A stretch of DNA of 64,000 bases from Gilliamella sp. B3022 (GTDB taxonomy: Bacteria > Pseudomonadota > Gammaproteobacteria > Enterobacterales > Orbaceae). The notes under the pieces are model-generated. The model made no database searches, was not told the DNA's origin, and saw only the letters and a list, made by a program, of their open reading frames with translations. Below are positions 39,992 to 49,453 of the stretch, in pieces; the stretch's first letter is position 1, and each line of letters starts with the position of its first letter. The stretch is taken from positions 1,771,306 to 1,835,305 of the forward strand of contig NZ_CP071867.1 of assembly GCF_028751545.1 (NCBI RefSeq), in the 5' to 3' direction. A program made the translations under genes and the position numbers.

Positions 39992-40210
39992 ATGATGTAC
40001 TTATCAGCGGTTCGTGCACAAGTAAGAAATTTTGCAAACAAATTCATCAAAAATGAGCGTGGCGTAACTGCAATAGAATATGCAATTGTTGCTGCAGGTG
40101 TTTCATCTGTGATTTTAGTTATTTTTAATAGTTCAGGTGGCCCAGTTCATGATATGTTAACTAATGTATTTAATACATTGAATAGTAAATTATCTAATAT
40201 CATTTCTTAA
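39992..40210 (+). CDS. flp: Flp-type major prepilin, copy 2
   Basis: A 72-residue prepilin with leader as in copy 1, cleavage after G24 and mature start VTAIEYAIVAAGVSSV. The mature tail (GGPVHDMLTNVFNTLNSKL) is close to copies 3 and 4, with a handful of changes. Its promoter has TATAAT at 39916-39921 and AAGGAG 9 bp before the ATG. It has its own terminator at 40237-40263, so it is transcribed as a separate unit. Confidence 0.93.
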   Translation: MMYLSAVRAQVRNFANKFIKNERGVTAIEYAIVAAGVSSVILVIFNSSGGPVHDMLTNVFNTLNSKLSNIIS

Positions 40211-40236
40211 TTATAAATATTTGTTATAGTGATATA

Positions 40237-40270
40237 AACCACGCCTTTATATAAGGGGTGGTTTATTATT
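40237..40270 (+). terminator. Terminator of flp copy 2
   Basis: AACCACGCC pairs with GGGGTGGTT and is followed by TATTATTTT. Confidence 0.8.
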
Positions 40271-40703
40271 TTAAAGTAATTTATGCTTGCTTTAAAATGA
40301 AGAATAAACCTGAGTGTTAAATATTGAATTTTTAGTTTTTTTAAAATTGATTTGTCAGCCATTTTAAAGCTTATATCTTTGCCGCTCCTTTTTTCCTCTT
40401 ATGTAATTTAAACAATCGATGATGTTTTAGCGAAATAGTTTATTGAGAAAATTATTTTTACTTTAATAATTAAATAAAACTTCCAATGTCTATTTAAGAC
40501 GATACCTGTTTACTTTATGATTTTAAATAATTTTTTGTTGGTTGAATTCATGATATTGTTCATTAAATTGATAAAAAAAATTAAAATAAAATTGCATTTC
40601 TCGCTGGCAATTTAATATGAATTCGCATATAATGCGAAAACTTTCAGTTAAGAAAGTGAAAATCAGTTTAAAAAAAATGTAAATATTTAAGGAGAAAGTT
40701 ATT

Positions 40704-40922
40704 ATGATGTACTTATCAGCGGTTCGTGCGCAAGCAAGAAATTTTGCAAACAAATTCATTAAAAATGAGCGTGGCGTAACTGCAATAGAATATGCAATCG
40801 TTGCAGCTGGTGTTTCATCTGTGATTTTAGTTATTTTCAATAGTTCAGGTGGCCCAGTTTATGATATGTTAAGTAATGTATTTGATAAATTGAGCACTAA
40901 GTTGTCTAATATCATTTCTTAA
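40704..40922 (+). CDS. flp: Flp-type major prepilin, copy 3
   Basis: A 72-residue prepilin. After cleavage at G24 the predicted mature protein is identical to that of copy 4; the only difference is Ala11 instead of Val11 in the leader. Promoter (TATAAT 40628-40633), RBS and terminator (40953-40976) are repeated as in the other copies. Confidence 0.93.
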   Translation: MMYLSAVRAQARNFANKFIKNERGVTAIEYAIVAAGVSSVILVIFNSSGGPVYDMLSNVFDKLSTKLSNIIS

Positions 40923-40952
40923 TTAGCAATACTTGTTGTTATAGTGATATAA

Positions 40953-40984
40953 GCCACGCCTTTATAAGGGGTGGTTTATTATTT
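40953..40984 (+). terminator. Terminator of flp copy 3
   Basis: GCCACGCC pairs with GGGGTGG(T) and is followed by TTATTATTTT. Confidence 0.8.
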
Positions 40985-41425
40985 TAAGGTAATTTATGCT
41001 TGCTTTAAAATGAAGAATAAACCTGAGTGTTAAATATTTTAAATATTGAATTTTTAGTTTTTTTAAAATTGATTTGTCAGCCATTTTAAAGCTTATATCT
41101 TTGCCGCTCCTTTTTTCCTCTTATGTAATTTAAATAATCGATGATGTTTTAGCGAAATAGTTTATTGAGAAAATTATTTTTACTTTAATAATTAAATAAA
41201 ACTTCCAATGTCTATTTAAGACGATACCTGTTTACTTTATGATTTTAAATAATTTTTTGTTGGTTGAATTCATGATATTGTTCATTAAATTGATAAAAAA
41301 AATTAAAATAAAATTGCATTTCTCGCTGGCAATTTAATATGAATTCGCATATAATGCGAAAACTTTCAGTTAAGAAAGTGAAAATCAGTTTAAAAAAAAT
41401 GTAAATATTTAAGGAGAAAGTTATT

Positions 41426-41644
41426 ATGATGTACTTATCAGCGGTTCGTGCGCAAGTAAGAAATTTTGCAAACAAATTCATTAAAAATGAGCGTGGCGTA
41501 ACTGCAATAGAATATGCAATCGTTGCAGCTGGTGTTTCATCTGTGATTTTAGTTATTTTCAATAGTTCAGGTGGCCCAGTTTATGATATGTTAAGTAATG
41601 TATTTGATAAATTGAGCACTAAGTTGTCTAATATCATTTCTTAA
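41426..41644 (+). CDS. flp: Flp-type major prepilin, copy 4
   Basis: A 72-residue prepilin identical to copy 3 after the leader and nearly identical in DNA, which points to a recent duplication. The promoter has TATAAT at 41350-41355 within CGCATATAATGCG. The sequence loses similarity to the other units soon after its terminator. Confidence 0.93.
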   Translation: MMYLSAVRAQVRNFANKFIKNERGVTAIEYAIVAAGVSSVILVIFNSSGGPVYDMLSNVFDKLSTKLSNIIS

Positions 41645-41674
41645 TTAGCAATACTTATTGTTATAGTGATATAA

Positions 41675-41706
41675 GCCACGCCTTTATAAGGGGTGGTTTA
41701 TTATTT
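41675..41706 (+). terminator. Terminator of flp copy 4
   Basis: GCCACGCC pairs with GGGGTGG(T) and is followed by TTATTATTTT. Confidence 0.8.
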
Positions 41707-42099
41707 TAAGGTAATTTATGCTTGCTTCAAGATGAAAAATAAACTGTCGAAAAATAAAATAAGTATTATTAACGGTTAGCATAATAAGCTTAAGTCCTAA
41801 GTTTATTATTGTGAAAATTGCATTTCTTTTAATTTATTTATACTCAAATTTACTAATTGATAGCTCACATTTTACATTGCCTATTTTCAACTCATAATAA
41901 CTTAGAGATATATCTAAATTTCTTAATAATTTTAATATTGTAAATAGCTTAATTATCCTAACAACCAGATGACCACCCAATAAATTTTCAATAAAATTTC
42001 ATATAATCGCTATTATTTTTACTAAATAACAAGGATTCTATTATTTTTACAATTAAGCTAATGTTTTATATCGATTTAATTTTTGTAAAAATTTAAATA
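41707..42099. other. Intergenic region after the flp array
   Basis: No gene is supported. It precedes a degenerate copy of the flp promoter and gene. Confidence 0.55.
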
Positions 42100-42422
42100 A
42101 AATTTACATTTAGCACTAGCAAATTTATACTATTTCGCATATAATGTGAAAAGTTTACAATAATAAAGTAAAATAATTATAAAGAAACCGTAAATTTAAA
42201 AAGAATTACTATGTTTATCAGTTAGCTGATTGTGTAAAGTTGCTGAATTTACAAGTGGATTTACCAAAAAATAAACGCAATATAACTGCGAATATATATA
42301 TACAATCATTGTTTTAAATATTTCAGCAATGTTTTTAGTACTTTCGATAAAAATTCTATACGGTTCATGATGTTTTAGGGAAAGCATTTGATTCATTTGA
42401 GTTAAATGGGATCATTGCTTAA
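42100..42422 (+). pseudogene. Decayed flp pilin unit
   Basis: The segment 42100-42180 matches the flp promoter region, including CGCATATAATGTG with TATAAT at 42140-42145. The stretch 42211-42421 then follows an flp gene from ATG (TTTATCAG) through a match to the AAAAATGAGCG..GTAACTGC region to GATCATTGCTTAATT at the end. Frameshifts and stops (TAG soon after the start) destroy the frame. It appears to be an older member of the tandem array. Confidence 0.7.
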
Positions 42423-42563
42423 TTACTATTCTAGTATCTCTTTCTTTATACAAAAGATATTGATGTTGAATAGTTTAATATCATTTCAATTTATAAGATA
42501 AAAGTTGCTGATACAATATATTGCAAGTAGCTTTTGTTAGTTAGGGGCTCGAACAAAAACGCT

Positions 42564-43868
42564 ATGGCTAATGAACAATTTAAGTTTTCTAACGAGTGGG
42601 GAAAGGTTCGTGATTTAGTATTTCAAGTCCTAGATCTTGATTTAATTGATCAATTTAAAAAAGAACCTAACCGAGTTTTACGTGAAATACAAACTATAAT
42701 CCGAGATATCATCAATTCAGGTAGTGCTTATATTACAGCAGATGAATCAAATGTATTAGCCGGTATGATCTGTGATGAGATCGTGGGTTATGGACCAATT
42801 GACTCTTTAATGAAAGATGAAACGGTTAATGATATTTTAGTTAATGGTCCTGATAGTATTTATATTGAGCGAGGCGGAATTCTTAGTAAAACTGATAAAT
42901 TTTTTATTAGCGAACGACAATTACTAGATATTGCAAGACGACTCGTAAATAAAGTAGGAAAAAATATTGATGAATCGCACCCTTTAGTCGATTCAAGGAT
43001 GCCTGATGGCAGTCGTCTTAATGTTGTTATTCCTCCAATAGCCATTGATGGTACATCAATGTCAATTCGTAAATTCGGTAATGGTCACCGAACATTTCAT
43101 GATTTAATTAAATTCGGTTCATTGAACGAACATATGGCTAATTTTTTAGTGATTGCTGCTCGTTGTCGTATGAATATTATTATATCGGGTGGAACGGGGT
43201 CAGGTAAAACAACAATGCTTAATGCCCTCTCTGGATTTATTGGTGAACATGAACGTACCATCACACTTGAAGACGCCGCAGAATTAAGACTTCAACAAGA
43301 ACATGTAGTTAGAATGGAAACTAAAAGTGGTGGTGAAGATGGGCGTGGCAAAGTAACCATGCGTGATCTCTTAATTAATGCCCTGCGTATGAGACCAGAT
43401 AGGATTATTTTAGGGGAGTGTCGTGGTGAAGAAGCATTTGAAATGCTACAAGCCATGAACACCGGTCATAGTGGTTCAATGTCAACACTTCATGCTAATA
43501 CGGCTAAAGATGCATTAGCGCGTTTGGAAAGTATGATTATTATGGCTCAGTCTGAATTACCTATTGCTGCAATTAAGCGTTACATTAGTTCATCTATAAA
43601 TTTTATTATCCAAGTCTCACGTCTACCCGATGGTCAACGGAAAGTGATGAGTATTACAGAGGTTATTGGATTAGAATCGGGTAATATTGTTACTCAAGAC
43701 GTATTTGAATTTCGCGTTAATGACGAAAGGGATCCTCATGGGAAAATTCAAGGCGAATTTGTTTGTAATGGATTAGTTAAACGTTCAGCTCTTTATGAAA
43801 GTGCTCAATATTATGAAATGTCAAATATTTTAGAAAAACTGATGTTTAGTGCCATGGGAATTGAATAA
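42564..43868 (+). CDS. tadA: Tad pilus assembly ATPase TadA (CpaF)
   Basis: A secretion ATPase of 434 residues from the ATG at 42564; a TTG 10 codons upstream is also open, and neither has a good RBS. Walker A is [10 protein letters not shown] near residue 208, followed by [32 protein letters not shown] (Walker B) and [12 protein letters not shown] (His box). TadA powers both extension and retraction of the Tad pilus from the cytoplasm. It starts the assembly operon, and its stop overlaps the tadB start (TAATG). Confidence 0.95.
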   Translation: MANEQFKFSNEWGKVRDLVFQVLDLDLIDQFKKEPNRVLREIQTIIRDIINSGSAYITADESNVLAGMICDEIVGYGPIDSLMKDETVNDILVNGPDSIYIERGGILSKTDKFFISERQLLDIARRLVNKVGKNIDESHPLVDSRMPDGSRLNVVIPPIAIDGTSMSIRKFGNGHRTFHDLIKFGSLNEHMANFLVIAARCRMNIIISGGTGSGKTTMLNALSGFIGEHERTITLEDAAELRLQQEHVVRMETKSGGEDGRGKVTMRDLLINALRMRPDRIILGECRGEEAFEMLQAMNTGHSGSMSTLHANTAKDALARLESMIIMAQSELPIAAIKRYISSSINFIIQVSRLPDGQRKVMSITEVIGLESGNIVTQDVFEFRVNDERDPHGKIQGEFVCNGLVKRSALYESAQYYEMSNILEKLMFSAMGIE

Positions 43869-44794
43869 TGATTATTATACTTTCGATAGCTCTTATTTTC
43901 GCTGCTCTTATGAACCTTTTTTCATTGCGTCGTCGTAGGGAACGTTTACAGGTTTTCAATAATATTGAACCTAAAAGTATATCATTATCGAACTTGATTG
44001 AAAATCAAGTCCCTGGTCGAGAACAATCTTTTTCAGATCAAGTTGTCTTTGGTATTAACGCTTGGATCAAATTTAATCTTCGTCTATTAATGACGGGACA
44101 ATCAAAATCTAGAACGATAATTTACATTTTAATAGGAACAGTTGCAGGTATTATTTTAAATAAGAAATATGTAGGTTATGACAACTACGTAGTAATCCCT
44201 TTAAGCCTTATTTTTACTATAGCAGTAATTTGTATTTATAGAAAAAAAAGGCTTAAAACAGAGTTTTATAATAATTTTCCAGAAGCATTAAATATTATTA
44301 CAGGTCTTGTTGCTTCTGGTTATGCAATTGCTACAACCTTCAAAACTTGTGGGGCTAATATTGAAGGAGTAGTTGGCAAAACGTTGAAAGAGGTTAGTGA
44401 TAGATTGGAAGTAGGGGATAGCGTCGAAAATGTATTGATCAATTCTTATCTACAGCTTCCTTTTCCTGAATATTATTTTTTTGTTTTAACGGTAATGGTT
44501 AATCTTGATAGTGGTGGCGAACTAAAAGAGATTTTTAGCCGATTAAGTAAAATGTTAACAGACAATCGAATTATGGCTAAAACTAGAGATGGTAAAACGG
44601 CTGAATTAAGAATGACCATGTGGATTTTAGGTGCTATGCCTTTTCTTTTTATTGGACTACTCAGGCTTGTCTCAAAAGAAAATTATAACTTTTTAGTAAA
44701 CACTGATGGGGGTCATTATATTATTTACTATGTTATAGGCAGTGTTGTTATTGGTTTTCTAATTATCAAAAACTGGATTAATAAAATTATTTAA
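43868..44794 (+). CDS. tadB: Tad pilus inner-membrane platform protein TadB
   Basis: A membrane protein of 308 residues with a T2SSF domain in the middle (about 138-265, FPEALNIITGLVASGYAI) flanked by hydrophobic helices at both ends. TadB and TadC together form the platform for Flp assembly. It overlaps tadA by one base and is 3 bp before tadC. Confidence 0.92.
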   Translation: MIIILSIALIFAALMNLFSLRRRRERLQVFNNIEPKSISLSNLIENQVPGREQSFSDQVVFGINAWIKFNLRLLMTGQSKSRTIIYILIGTVAGIILNKKYVGYDNYVVIPLSLIFTIAVICIYRKKRLKTEFYNNFPEALNIITGLVASGYAIATTFKTCGANIEGVVGKTLKEVSDRLEVGDSVENVLINSYLQLPFPEYYFFVLTVMVNLDSGGELKEIFSRLSKMLTDNRIMAKTRDGKTAELRMTMWILGAMPFLFIGLLRLVSKENYNFLVNTDGGHYIIYYVIGSVVIGFLIIKNWINKII

Positions 44795-44797
44795 ATT

Positions 44798-45670
44798 ATG
44801 AATATCTTATTAAATATAACAATCTCGTTCTTTCTTATCGTTGTTGGCTGTAGACAGTTGTTTAATATCTATTTGCTTTATCGCAATCGAGAAAGGGTTG
44901 CTTTACTACTCAATAATGAAAGTCAAGAAAGAAAGTCTTCTAAAAAACGCGTGAATGAGAAAAATATTGCTTTTGAAAAAATTGTTGCAAAAAACAGTGT
45001 ATCTATAAGCTTTTTAAGAAGTTTTCAGGATAAAAATAGCTGGAAAGTTTATGCCATTATTATTGTATTTTCGATTTTTTATTTGATAAATGAAATCTCC
45101 AAACTTATTGAAATTAATCCAAATGTATTATTGATTATTTTGTTATTGATTGTCATTTTTGTCATCATCGTTCCGGATATACTTGTTAAAAGACAAACAC
45201 AAAGACAGATTAAAATTGTTTCACGAGATTTACCTTTGGTTATTGATATGATGGCGATTATGGTTAGATCGGGTATGACAGTCGAAAGTAGTTTTAGATA
45301 TTTAAGTACAAGAGTGAAGCCGATCAATAAAGATATCGCAGCCATTTTAGAAAGAGCTTGTTTAATGATGGATGTTAATGGTATTGAACTTTCAATTGAT
45401 CTAATTCAACGAGAAGTGCCTAGCAAAGAAATGAGAATGTTTTGTGCAACATTAAAAAGAAGTATTAGTTATGGTAACTCAATTTATGATGCTCTGTTAG
45501 ATTTATCAGCAGAGATAAGAGAGATGCAGAGGTTAACGATAGAAGAACAGATTTCTGCGCTTGCTGCTAAGCTGACTATACCAACGATGGTATTTTTTCT
45601 AGCGCCAGTTCTTGTGATCATTGCTGGGCCTGTTTTTATGAATATTGTGTCAACGTTTAATAGGATGTAG
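44798..45670 (+). CDS. tadC: Tad pilus inner-membrane platform protein TadC
   Basis: A protein of 290 residues with an N-terminal helix pair and a T2SSF domain (about 145-270) containing DLPLVIDMMAIMVRSGMTVE. The final helix ends in FNRM. It partners TadB. The gaps of 3 bp to tadB and 5 bp to tadD indicate one transcript. Confidence 0.92.
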   Translation: MNILLNITISFFLIVVGCRQLFNIYLLYRNRERVALLLNNESQERKSSKKRVNEKNIAFEKIVAKNSVSISFLRSFQDKNSWKVYAIIIVFSIFYLINEISKLIEINPNVLLIILLLIVIFVIIVPDILVKRQTQRQIKIVSRDLPLVIDMMAIMVRSGMTVESSFRYLSTRVKPINKDIAAILERACLMMDVNGIELSIDLIQREVPSKEMRMFCATLKRSISYGNSIYDALLDLSAEIREMQRLTIEEQISALAAKLTIPTMVFFLAPVLVIIAGPVFMNIVSTFNRM

Positions 45671-45675
45671 AGATA

Positions 45676-47097
45676 ATGAATTATTTTTCCAGATGCTGTA
45701 AATCAAGTAGGCTATTAGAACCAAAATTTATGGTTGTATGTTCAGTGATACTTTTTATTGTTGGGTGTCAAAATAGTACATTAAAATATGATATGAATGA
45801 ACAACAAAAAATTTATATTAACGAAACAACAAAAAATTATGGTGGTTTAATTGAATTGTATAAACAGCGCTTGAAACGTGAAGATACAGAAGATACAAGA
45901 CATAAACTTGCTAAAGTTTATTATCTTTCTAATGATTTTAATGCTGTGAAAAGAGTTTTGGATCCTATTATAAAAAATACCGAAAATGATGGTATTCTTA
46001 TTTTATACGGTCATGTTGAATCTAGATTAGGTCACAATGATGCGGCATTAAAATATTTAAATAGGGCAATAGAAATCAATAGTAAAAATGGTGAAGCATA
46101 CAATGTAAAAGGTATCGTATTGCTGAAAAAAAAACAATATGATGCTGCAAGATTTGCATTTCATGAAGCTAGAGATAACTTTTATGATGAAAATAAAGTT
46201 ACTAATAATTTAGCAATGCTATCGATCTTAAATAAAGAATACAGCGAAGCTTATAAACAGCTCAATATTTTATATACTAAAGGATATCGAGATCAAACCA
46301 TTCTTCACAATTTACTTTTTACATTAGTAAAGTTGGATAAAATGCAATTAGCTAAGTCATTTTGCGTTGCACATAGACTATCTAATGAACCAGATATCTT
46401 AGTTCAAGAGTTAAGACAAATTGAGCCAATAGAGGCTATTAAGTTTAATGAAGTTAAATCTTCACAAAATGATAATCAAAAACAATACACAATTGAGAAA
46501 GCAGCAGAACAGTTAGCGTCTAATACAAATGCAAAAATTATCCCTATAGATAAAAATACAACTAAATCAATAAAATCAGCTAAGTCAGTCACTCCCGTTA
46601 AGTCAGACTTCAATGCTAAATTAACAAATATGACCAAATTAGATGCGACGGATTCTTCAAAGATGACTAGCTCATCGACTAATGTTCCACCTGTTTCCCT
46701 GAAACAAAATAAACAAACCGTTCAAAAAACATCTACTCAATTGGCTATCTTAGTGGTTCGTTCTGGGGAACATGGAAAGTTTAGTAGGATAACTTTTGAA
46801 ACTGAAAATAAATTAAGTAAAAAAAATTATTCAGTTGAAAAAATTTCTCCTACAGAATTTAAATTGTCATTTTATGGCGTGACGCTTCCTGCTGAGGGAA
46901 TTAATCAAATTATCAAACATATTTCAAGTAGTGATCGCGATTTTGCAACAGTTACAGGAACCTTAACCGCTGAAAAAACATTAATTCTTAAAATAAAAAC
47001 TAAACAAAAATCAATAGTAAAAGATTTTTATGCTGGACCTAATTCTAAAGGGAAAGCTCATTGTTTCGCGTTTGATTTTTATTTAGAAAAGAAATAA
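45676..47097 (+). CDS. tadD: TadD TPR lipoprotein with an extra C-terminal domain
   Basis: A protein of 473 residues. The lipoprotein signal has lipobox IVGC31 after a long, basic leader; a start at the internal ATG (45730) would give a normal leader. TPR-type repeats follow (about 55-205, e.g. ILYGHVESRLGHNDAALKYL). Next come a Lys/Ser/Thr-rich linker (about 270-355) and a C-terminal domain (about 356-473) whose pattern (VVRSGEHGKFSRITFE..Y) recalls AMIN domains. TadD proteins are normally the TPR part only (about 200-260 residues) and help place the secretin. The AMIN reading is a suggestion. Confidence 0.85.
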   Translation: MNYFSRCCKSSRLLEPKFMVVCSVILFIVGCQNSTLKYDMNEQQKIYINETTKNYGGLIELYKQRLKREDTEDTRHKLAKVYYLSNDFNAVKRVLDPIIKNTENDGILILYGHVESRLGHNDAALKYLNRAIEINSKNGEAYNVKGIVLLKKKQYDAARFAFHEARDNFYDENKVTNNLAMLSILNKEYSEAYKQLNILYTKGYRDQTILHNLLFTLVKLDKMQLAKSFCVAHRLSNEPDILVQELRQIEPIEAIKFNEVKSSQNDNQKQYTIEKAAEQLASNTNAKIIPIDKNTTKSIKSAKSVTPVKSDFNAKLTNMTKLDATDSSKMTSSSTNVPPVSLKQNKQTVQKTSTQLAILVVRSGEHGKFSRITFETENKLSKKNYSVEKISPTEFKLSFYGVTLPAEGINQIIKHISSSDRDFATVTGTLTAEKTLILKIKTKQKSIVKDFYAGPNSKGKAHCFAFDFYLEKK

Positions 47098-47144
47098 GTG
47101 CAAAGGAAAAGTAAAAAAATAATATAGTACGGAGTGGAGTTTGC

Positions 47145-47999
47145 ATGAAAGATAAAAAATTAATTGTTTTATATTTAGCCATGATAGTTGTGGGTCTGGC
47201 CTTACTTTTTACTAAGTCAGCCCCTTCAACTGTTGAGCCACCAGATCCAATAGTGGTGATTGAACCGCCTAAAAAAGAAGAGCCTAAAACTGAGTTCATT
47301 AATGTTGCTGTGGCAAAGCATAATATCGATAAAAAAACAATCTTGACGAAAAATGACTACTATTTTAAATCAATTGAAGTTGCTATTGATAAAGAAAGAC
47401 CTAAGTTTATAACTAATGCGGCTGAAATTGATGCTCATGTTGTAAAAAACCATATTGCTAAAGATACTATATTTGAAGAAAGTCTTATTGTATCCCCAAC
47501 TTCAAAAGATTATGTGATGTTAGCATTAAAAGATGGCAATTATATGTTTCCATTTGCATTAGATCCACTTGATTCTTATTTAGTAAAAAATCTTAAAGAA
47601 GGCGATCTGGTTGATCTTTATGTTTTTTATGCTGATGAAACAGAAAAAGGATCAAATATCAGAGAGAATAAATTTGTTTCCCCTGGTCGTGATTTCATTA
47701 AAAATCGCATAAAACCAATTATTGTTGGCAAGAAAATTTTATTCTTTGATCACGAAGAAGGTTTAGACAAAATTTATAACAAAAATGATGTTCCTAAAAT
47801 TCAACTAGAACTTTCTAATCAGGAAATTAAGTTATTAAGAACATTAATGGCGAACTCAACAATTATTATGTACCCAAGTACTTTCAAAAAAAATGTTGAA
47901 GATGGATTACGTCTCTTAAATGATAAAGAAAAAAATTGGCCTCTATCTGAAAAAGATATTTTTTCAGGAACACGAATTAATTTGTTAAAAGGTAACTAA
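47145..47999 (+). CDS. rcpC: Tad pilus assembly protein RcpC (CpaB)
   Basis: A protein of 284 residues with one N-terminal membrane helix, a Pro-rich stretch (VEPPDPIVVIEPPKKEEP), and a SAF-type beta-clip domain (about 48-115, VAVAKHNIDKKTILTKNDY). A C-terminal RcpC/CpaB domain follows. It is thought to sit in the periplasm and stabilise the secretin RcpA, encoded 2 bp downstream. Confidence 0.9.
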   Translation: MKDKKLIVLYLAMIVVGLALLFTKSAPSTVEPPDPIVVIEPPKKEEPKTEFINVAVAKHNIDKKTILTKNDYYFKSIEVAIDKERPKFITNAAEIDAHVVKNHIAKDTIFEESLIVSPTSKDYVMLALKDGNYMFPFALDPLDSYLVKNLKEGDLVDLYVFYADETEKGSNIRENKFVSPGRDFIKNRIKPIIVGKKILFFDHEEGLDKIYNKNDVPKIQLELSNQEIKLLRTLMANSTIIMYPSTFKKNVEDGLRLLNDKEKNWPLSEKDIFSGTRINLLKGN

Positions 48000-48001
48000 G
48001 A

Positions 48002-49435
48002 ATGCTAATAAGAACTAAATCAATTATTAAAGTGCTCAAACCTCTAATCTGTTTATTATCTATTGGTTTTTCTTCATTGGCTTTTGCTAATATTCACAAT
48101 TTACAAATCGGACAAAGTAAAACACTAGTGTTGCCAGAAAATGTCGGGACCGTTTTTATTAGCCAAGACAGTATAGCAAATTATGAGGTTGTTGGTAGTA
48201 AATCACTGATTATATATGGAAAATCAAACGGAAGGGCAAGTTTAATTGTTTATGATAGCGATAATAATATCATTATTAATGACACTATTAATGTCGATCC
48301 GCTTTTATATCAAATTACAAATCGATTAGCGCAAAATTTTCCAAATAGTAATGTAACAATCGATCGTTATGATAGTGGGGAGTTAAATAGTAAATTTGTG
48401 TATATATTATCAGGTACTGTACCAGATACTACAACAAAAGGTAAAATTTTGGCCCTTATAGGGTCTTCAATTGGGCAAAATGCAGAACGGATTAGAGCGG
48501 AATACAATAGTGAAGGGAGCTCTGGAGGGATTCCTATTACATTCCAAGATTATTATACTTACAGCAATATAATCGATAATATCAGAGTAATACAAGAATA
48601 TCAGGTTAACGTGCAATTAACGTTCGTTGAAGTTAGCAAGGATTTCACAGATTCCCTAGGTATTGAATGGCAAAGTTTGACCCTCGACAGCATGATAAAT
48701 AATGAATCTGTTGTCAACTCTATTGGTGAGTTTTCACTATTAGGCATAAAAAAAGGATTAAACATACATAATATAACCACCATGATCCGTGCCGTAAAAA
48801 ATGATCGTTTGGCTAAAGTATTAGCTCAGCCTAATTTATCTGTGCTCTCTGGTGAAACTGCATCGTTTTTGGTCGGAGGTGAGATTCCTATTGTAACTAA
48901 AAACAAAGATGGCGATGCTAATGTGACTTATAAAGAATATGGTATTAAGTTAAACATTAGTACAAAAGTAAATAATGATAAACGTATAAGATTATTCATG
49001 GAAAATGAAGTGAGCTCAGTTTCTGGTTCGTACGCTTTTAATAACTATAATATTCCTACGTTGTCATCTCGAAGAACAAGATCCACTATTGATTTATCTG
49101 ATGGTGATAGTTTTGTCATTGCGGGATTAATTAATGAAAATGATCAGGAGCAATTATCTCGTCTTCCTTTTATTAGTGATATTCCAATTTTGGGTGCACT
49201 AGCGCGAAGTTCAACAACGAGTCGTTCTAAATCCGAGATGGTAGTTTTTGCAACAGTGAATTTAGTAACACCAAAAAATAGTTTTGATAGTATTGAATTA
49301 CCAACTATAGAGCGGACTGATGTAATCAATAGTTTCTTTAATATTAAAAACAATATTAATAAGCAAAGAAATAAGACAGTACCAGCTTCTAACGAAAGTG
49401 AAAAATTTATTAATGACATGGGCTTTATTGAATAA
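48002..49435 (+). CDS. rcpA: Tad pilus secretin RcpA (CpaC)
   Basis: A protein of 477 residues with a signal peptide ending near SSLAFA. An N-terminal pilus-secretin domain (QIGQSKTLVLPENVGTVFIS), a BON-like region and the secretin pore (about 225-430) follow, with KVLAQPNLSVLSGETASFLVGGEIPI and RLPFISDIPILGALARS. It forms the outer-membrane pore for the Tad pilus. No rcpB gene follows it, unlike in Aggregatibacter; the next gene is tadZ. Confidence 0.95.
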   Translation: MLIRTKSIIKVLKPLICLLSIGFSSLAFANIHNLQIGQSKTLVLPENVGTVFISQDSIANYEVVGSKSLIIYGKSNGRASLIVYDSDNNIIINDTINVDPLLYQITNRLAQNFPNSNVTIDRYDSGELNSKFVYILSGTVPDTTTKGKILALIGSSIGQNAERIRAEYNSEGSSGGIPITFQDYYTYSNIIDNIRVIQEYQVNVQLTFVEVSKDFTDSLGIEWQSLTLDSMINNESVVNSIGEFSLLGIKKGLNIHNITTMIRAVKNDRLAKVLAQPNLSVLSGETASFLVGGEIPIVTKNKDGDANVTYKEYGIKLNISTKVNNDKRIRLFMENEVSSVSGSYAFNNYNIPTLSSRRTRSTIDLSDGDSFVIAGLINENDQEQLSRLPFISDIPILGALARSSTTSRSKSEMVVFATVNLVTPKNSFDSIELPTIERTDVINSFFNIKNNINKQRNKTVPASNESEKFINDMGFIE

Positions 49436-49453
49436 AAGGTTATTGGGATTCTT

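Larger units (their letters stand above)
39544..41698 (+). repeat. Tandem amplification of the flp transcription unit (three units of about 0.72 kb)
   Basis: Three direct repeats, about 39544-40263, 40264-40976 and 40977-41698, each hold a spacer, promoter, RBS, flp gene and terminator. Units two and three are almost identical over their full length. Unit one is slightly more diverged. Copy number may differ between strains, and short-read assemblies could collapse it. Confidence 0.9.

Noticed and set aside
40611-40635. Sigma-54 promoter before flp genes
   Set aside because: TGGCA is present, but GG and GC are not at the required 10-bp spacing; a sigma-70 -10 fits better.
40523-40840. A 105-residue antisense ORF repeated at 41245-41562
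   Set aside because: It lies opposite the flp genes and their promoters. It is repeated only because the unit is duplicated, and its sequence is the reverse of the pilin coding strand.
39544-41698. Tandem repeats as a CRISPR array
   Set aside because: Units are about 720 bp and contain genes; there are no short repeats with spacers.
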